Origin: Bacteroidota bacterium
GTDB lineage: Bacteria > Bacteroidota > Bacteroidia > Bacteroidales > Prolixibacteraceae
Direction: 5' to 3'
Assembly (NCBI GenBank): GCA_013203755.1
Contig: JABMPI010000771.1
Span: 1 to 11,019, forward strand
DNA length: 11,019 bases
The number at the start of each line of letters is the position of its first letter. The stretch's first letter is position 1. The translations under genes were made by a program, and so were the position numbers. Positions 7,130 through 11,019 of this stretch are shown here, one piece after another. The notes beneath the pieces are model-generated. The model had not been told where the DNA came from. It saw only the letters and a list, made by a program, of their open reading frames with translations, and did not search any database.

Positions 7130-10100
7130 ATGGAAAAGAAACCAAAAAATATTGAATTTACAGAATTAGTTCGTGAAATTCTGCAACACGAGTATAAATT
7201 GGATCTCACAGGAAATACACGAATTTCGGGCCCTGATGATGATCGGGGTCAATTTGATTTTAGCGATTTCTCGAGGCACGCTTATGTAAGAATTATAGAC
7301 AGTAACAGGATATCAGACAAAAAAAGATTGGAAGAAAACATACAATCTGTAATAAATTTTCTGACTTCTATGAAGTTACCGAAACCACCTGAATTGTATG
7401 TTGTTTTTACAGGTGATCTTACCTCTAAAGACCGGGAATATTATCAACGTAATATTTTAACAGAAGACAGGGTTGTAAGCAATCTTCTTGATCAATCAGA
7501 TATCGAAAAATTAGCTGAAAAATATAATCTTCGAAATCCCGCAAAAGAGACTAAATTATCTGCCAAAGAAGCCACATTTGCATCAAGCTACGTTGGTGCA
7601 GATTTAACTACGAAAGAATCTGGAGACGTATGGAAAAAACATCTAACTAAGTTACTAAACCAAAAAAGAAAATTTTTCGCAGTTGGTTATTTATGGGAGA
7701 ATGATGACCGAATGCCACGTTTTCTCAAAGAAGGTATTTGGCAGGATCACACTGGAAATGAAAATATATATAAGATTAATAGCGTTAAAAAGAATGATGT
7801 TGTCTTTCTCAAATCCTCTTATAATGAGCTTTTTCGAATAAGAGCTATTGGAGTTGTTTCTAATAATCCTAAAAATGGACAATCGTTTCAGGTTAATTGG
7901 CAACAAATCCCAGATATCGATCTTCCGGAATATGATGAAGACGGGGATGCAATCTTACAAATCAGAGACGATTTAATCCCTCTAATATTTGAAGAAATAG
8001 TAGAAAAATTACCAGATCTATTCGAGATAATTCAAAAACTTAGTAATCCCGAAAAACAAATCATTAACAGAGATTTCTTTACCAAGAAGTATGAAAATAT
8101 AGTAAACTCCTCCGAGTTCTATTTCCAAAAAGCGAGAGATGTACTTGAGCAACTAAAAGAATATGGAATGATATCCGGGGCCTCCGTTAAAGGAGGTATT
8201 GAAGCCACAAAAACAGAGAAGATACCATTGGTGTTGTCTTATGAAATATTAGAAATTCATTGGAAAAAGAATAGAAGATTGTCTCACGATAAGTTTATAG
8301 AATATCTTAAAGATCAACAACCTGATTTAATTCCACTTTATCAACTAATTGGTAAGTTTTTATCTTTTGTTGCCCGCAACAGTTGGGAGCATGATGATAA
8401 AAAATCTATTGGAATATACCCAGGTAATTTGCTAGGCCATTTTTTACAATATGCAATAAACGATTTTACCTTAAATCCCAAACATTCAAATAATGTTTTT
8501 AACAGGCTTATTGAATACCTTCAAGAACCTGAGTTAAGGTTTAATATTTTGGCCCCACGGCAACAGGAATTAATAAGCAATTATTTTCTTGAAGCAAATT
8601 TTAAAGAATATGAGTTCCATCGTAGATTGTTAAATTATTTCAAGAAGTTTGGATTCTCTGTGGGTAATCCTGAAAACCTGACCTGTCTATACACTGCTAT
8701 TCTATACGACCCTGAAATAAGGAAACTCTGGGATAAGGAAGGTAAAACCGACATTGAAGAGGAAGAACCAGATATTGAAGAACCAGAAATTAGTGTCATA
8801 AAAACAGGCTTGGATAATGACGGTGCATTTGCCCCTAAAGACTTACTGGAAATTGAAAATGATGTTCGATCCTTCGCTCTTATTTTAGCGTCGAAGGAAA
8901 TTAAACCACCTCTGGCAGTTGCATTATTTGGTAAATGGGGTTCGGGTAAAAGCTTTTTTATGGAGCAGCTATCCAAACGTGTCGATGAATTGTCCAACAA
9001 TCAGGGATTTCTGGAAGAGGGTGAAACAACTTCAACAAAAGATGAAACAAAAGAAACCGATGCTTTTTGCAAAGGAATTGCCCAGATAAAATTTAATGCA
9101 TGGTCGTATTTAGACGCGAACCTTTGGGCCGGTTTGGTTTCGAGTATTTTTGAAAAACTAGATGAGTATATTTCAAATAGAAGTAAAGGAGATAACGAAA
9201 AACTTGAACTCAAACGGGAATTAAGCGATGAACTTGAAATTTTATCATCCGAAAAAAGGAAAGTTAGAAAAGAAAAGATTAGTCTTGAAGAGGAACAAGA
9301 AAAGCTAAAAAAAGAATTAGAAGAACTGATTGTAGAGAAAGATAATTTAATTGAAAATATTGCAAGCCAGAATCTTTCCGAAATAATTGATACAATTGCC
9401 AGCAAGAGCAAACTGGAACAAATAGTAAAAAATGATTTTGTTAAATATGGTATTACGGAAGAGAGGATTGATGAATTATCTCCGGCAGAACTATATACGG
9501 AGGCAAAATCATGGATAAATTTTATTAAAAACCTAATTGATTTATCATGGTCCTTTAGGATATTATTGTTTTTTGCAGTTTCGGCATTATTTTTTGTTTG
9601 GATTGACCCTAACGATTGGGCTACCAACTTTTTTAGTCAGATTGGTCGTCAAATTACGGCCTTTATATGTATTGCCGGGCCAATGTTTTCAAAAGGGTAC
9701 AATTCATTCTCCAAACTCAAAAAAATAGTACAACCTGTTACCGATTTTAAAAACAAGTTTAACAAAGAAATTGAGGATGCTAAATTTAAGTACGAACAGG
9801 ATAAGGAGCTATTAGAGGTTAATATTCAAAATAAACACAAAAGAATTAATGAGGCCGAAACAAAAGTTAATGAGCTTGATAAACAAATTGAGGACAAAAA
9901 ATACACTTTAAAGAATTTTATAGCTAAAAAGGCATTCAATAATTTTATACAGGGAAAAGTAGCAAACAATGCATATGATGAACATCTGGGACTAATTTCA
10001 ATAATTAGAAAAGACTTTGAAACTCTAAGTGATCTTTTTAGAGAAACAATAATTGACACAAATGCATCTGAAGAAGTTCAAAAGAAACAAGAGGAGAAAC

Positions 10101-10972
10101 TCAATAAGCATAGAAAAATTAAAGAGCTATTTAAAGAAGAAAAAGCCCTGGATCGCATCATCCTCTATATCGATGACCTCGACCGTTGCTCAGACGAAAA
10201 AGTACTGGAAGTAATTCAAGCAGTGCATCTGATAATGGCCTTCCCACTGTTTAATGTGGTTGTTGGCGTTGACAGGAGATGTGTTGAAAATGCCCTTATT
10301 TATAAAAACCTTTTGCAATATAGCAAATATGCATCTTTAGATAAAATAGAGGAAGTAGGTATTCATGTAATCTCGCCGGGTGAATACCTGGAGAAAATTT
10401 TCCAAATCCCTTTTCAACTTGACGATCCCACCGATAAAAGTATTAAAGGGATGGTTAATTCTCTGCTTAAAGATCAGATTGAAATAGAAGAACCGGATGT
10501 TCAGGAAATTCAACCGGAAGTTAAAATGGAAGAAAAACCAGAAATTGAAAAAGAAAGTATTGATGATTTATCAGAAGATTCTATAGAAGAGGAAAAAGTT
10601 GATGAAGCAATAAATGAAGATTCAGGTATTTCTTCTACAAAAATTGAAACTAAACCAAAACAAAAAACTGTAACAGCCAAAGACCTTAAATTAACAGAAA
10701 CAGAGCTGCTATTACTGGAAGAAATTGCCTGGTTAGTGGGAAGCATACCAAGAACCATTAAACGATTTATTAATATCTACCGAATTATTAGAGCACACAA
10801 AGACCTGGAGTATGACAAGAATAAAGAGAAGGAAGAATTTTTAATTGTCATGTTTATTTTGGCGATTCATATCGGGCAATATAAAAAGCACGCACCAATG
10901 TTAATGAAAGAAATTGCATCACTTCCAATCAGAACCTTAAGTAGTCAAACCTTAAAAAGCCAGATATTTTGA
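7130..10972 (+). CDS. KAP-family P-loop NTPase with degenerate nuclease-like N-terminus
   Basis: A 1280-residue multidomain ATPase; positions count from ATG 7130. An in-frame GTG at 7100 would add 10 residues and is less likely. Residues 8-140 resemble a restriction-endonuclease-like fold (GPDDDRGQFDF at 34-44), but the expected E-x-K is replaced by VRI, so it is probably inactive. About 180-260 looks PUA/EVE-like (KKNDVVFLKSS, RIRAIGVV, FQVNW). Residues 335-370 could be a winged helix. The KAP domain has Walker A GKWGSGKS (601-608), the family signature FNAW (655-658), Walker B ILYIDDLDRC (1011-1020), VVVGVDRR (1043-1050) and PRTIKRF (1207-1213). Two membrane helices (about 807-825 and 838-856) flanked by coiled coils (685-750, 870-930) are inserted in the NTPase domain, as is common in KAP proteins. 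KAP ATPases include PifA of plasmid F, which blocks phage T7. Acidic linkers lie at 541-556 and 1115-1165. The C-terminus appears short for the family. Confidence 0.85.
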   Translation: MEKKPKNIEFTELVREILQHEYKLDLTGNTRISGPDDDRGQFDFSDFSRHAYVRIIDSNRISDKKRLEENIQSVINFLTSMKLPKPPELYVVFTGDLTSKDREYYQRNILTEDRVVSNLLDQSDIEKLAEKYNLRNPAKETKLSAKEATFASSYVGADLTTKESGDVWKKHLTKLLNQKRKFFAVGYLWENDDRMPRFLKEGIWQDHTGNENIYKINSVKKNDVVFLKSSYNELFRIRAIGVVSNNPKNGQSFQVNWQQIPDIDLPEYDEDGDAILQIRDDLIPLIFEEIVEKLPDLFEIIQKLSNPEKQIINRDFFTKKYENIVNSSEFYFQKARDVLEQLKEYGMISGASVKGGIEATKTEKIPLVLSYEILEIHWKKNRRLSHDKFIEYLKDQQPDLIPLYQLIGKFLSFVARNSWEHDDKKSIGIYPGNLLGHFLQYAINDFTLNPKHSNNVFNRLIEYLQEPELRFNILAPRQQELISNYFLEANFKEYEFHRRLLNYFKKFGFSVGNPENLTCLYTAILYDPEIRKLWDKEGKTDIEEEEPDIEEPEISVIKTGLDNDGAFAPKDLLEIENDVRSFALILASKEIKPPLAVALFGKWGSGKSFFMEQLSKRVDELSNNQGFLEEGETTSTKDETKETDAFCKGIAQIKFNAWSYLDANLWAGLVSSIFEKLDEYISNRSKGDNEKLELKRELSDELEILSSEKRKVRKEKISLEEEQEKLKKELEELIVEKDNLIENIASQNLSEIIDTIASKSKLEQIVKNDFVKYGITEERIDELSPAELYTEAKSWINFIKNLIDLSWSFRILLFFAVSALFFVWIDPNDWATNFFSQIGRQITAFICIAGPMFSKGYNSFSKLKKIVQPVTDFKNKFNKEIEDAKFKYEQDKELLEVNIQNKHKRINEAETKVNELDKQIEDKKYTLKNFIAKKAFNNFIQGKVANNAYDEHLGLISIIRKDFETLSDLFRETIIDTNASEEVQKKQEEKLNKHRKIKELFKEEKALDRIILYIDDLDRCSDEKVLEVIQAVHLIMAFPLFNVVVGVDRRCVENALIYKNLLQYSKYASLDKIEEVGIHVISPGEYLEKIFQIPFQLDDPTDKSIKGMVNSLLKDQIEIEEPDVQEIQPEVKMEEKPEIEKESIDDLSEDSIEEEKVDEAINEDSGISSTKIETKPKQKTVTAKDLKLTETELLLLEEIAWLVGSIPRTIKRFINIYRIIRAHKDLEYDKNKEKEEFLIVMFILAIHIGQYKKHAPMLMKEIASLPIRTLSSQTLKSQIF

Positions 10973-11019
10973 GGGTTTAATTTTTGGAAAAATAATAGTT
11001 TGCAAAAATTAATAATTTG
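10973..11019. other. Right-edge stretch after the KAP gene
   Basis: These 47 bases are very AT-rich. The frame of the KAP gene stays open after its TGA to the window edge (15 codons, reading GFNFWKNNSLQKLII), so this may be unread coding sequence. A TTTTT/AAAAA pair at about 10981-10993 leaves only two bases for a loop, so I do not call a terminator. Confidence 0.3.

Noticed and set aside
7130..7580. Active restriction endonuclease domain at the KAP N-terminus
   Set aside because: No E-x-K or D-x-K pair follows the DRGQFDF segment; the matching strand reads AYVRIID. A nuclease activity cannot be claimed.
9001..9627. Long minus-strand ORF opposite the KAP gene
   Set aside because: It is very rich in Ser, Phe and Leu, as expected opposite a Lys/Glu-rich coiled-coil coding region. 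The plus-strand frame has clear KAP motifs on both sides.
10998..11019. Promoter-like TTTG ... TAATTTG at the right edge
   Set aside because: The spacing is about 10 bases rather than about 19-21, and the second box lacks a base of the TAnnTTTG pattern.

Overview
The window looks like chromosomal DNA from a marine-type member of the Bacteroidota, perhaps the Marinilabiliales/Prolixibacteraceae group. That is an inference. It rests on an AT-rich sequence, the lack of clear Shine-Dalgarno sites before most starts, a lipoprotein-type GH2 glycosidase of the kind found in polysaccharide-degrading Bacteroidota, and the protein style of the KAP ATPase and YdjC-type genes. No rRNA, tRNA, CRISPR array or recognisable insertion sequence is present.

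Layout. Positions 1-102 hold the 3' flank of the glycosidase gene. It contains a nested inverted repeat and an open plus-strand frame that may be the tail of a convergent gene. Positions 103-2931 (minus strand) encode a 942-residue GH2 lipoprotein, the only minus-strand gene and visibly richer in GC than the rest. A 228-base divergent intergenic region (2932-3159) separates it from a run of plus-strand genes that extends almost to the right edge. The run is: a small helical lipoprotein (3160-3633), a 108-residue helical protein 3 bases later (3637-3963), an outer-membrane beta-barrel carrying an OMPLA-like HHSNG active-site motif (4105-5355), a possible 29-codon ORF (5365-5454), a YdjC/ChbG-type deacetylase (5459-6424), a three-helix membrane protein (6435-7073), and a 1280-residue KAP-family P-loop NTPase with a degenerate nuclease-like N-terminus (7130-10972).

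How the genes may work together. The KAP family includes PifA, the F-plasmid protein that excludes phage T7 at the membrane, and many KAP ATPases carry membrane helices inserted in the NTPase domain, as this one does. Here the ATPase sits next to a small inner-membrane protein, a putative outer-membrane phospholipase, a carbohydrate deacetylase, a lipoprotein and a small helical protein, all co-oriented. A reasonable hypothesis is an envelope-acting, possibly abortive-infection-like system in which the KAP protein is the switch and the membrane and lipid-active proteins are effectors. The sequence shows the gene order and motifs. The functional coupling is inference, and the 141-base and 103-base gaps mean the six genes may be two or three transcription units.
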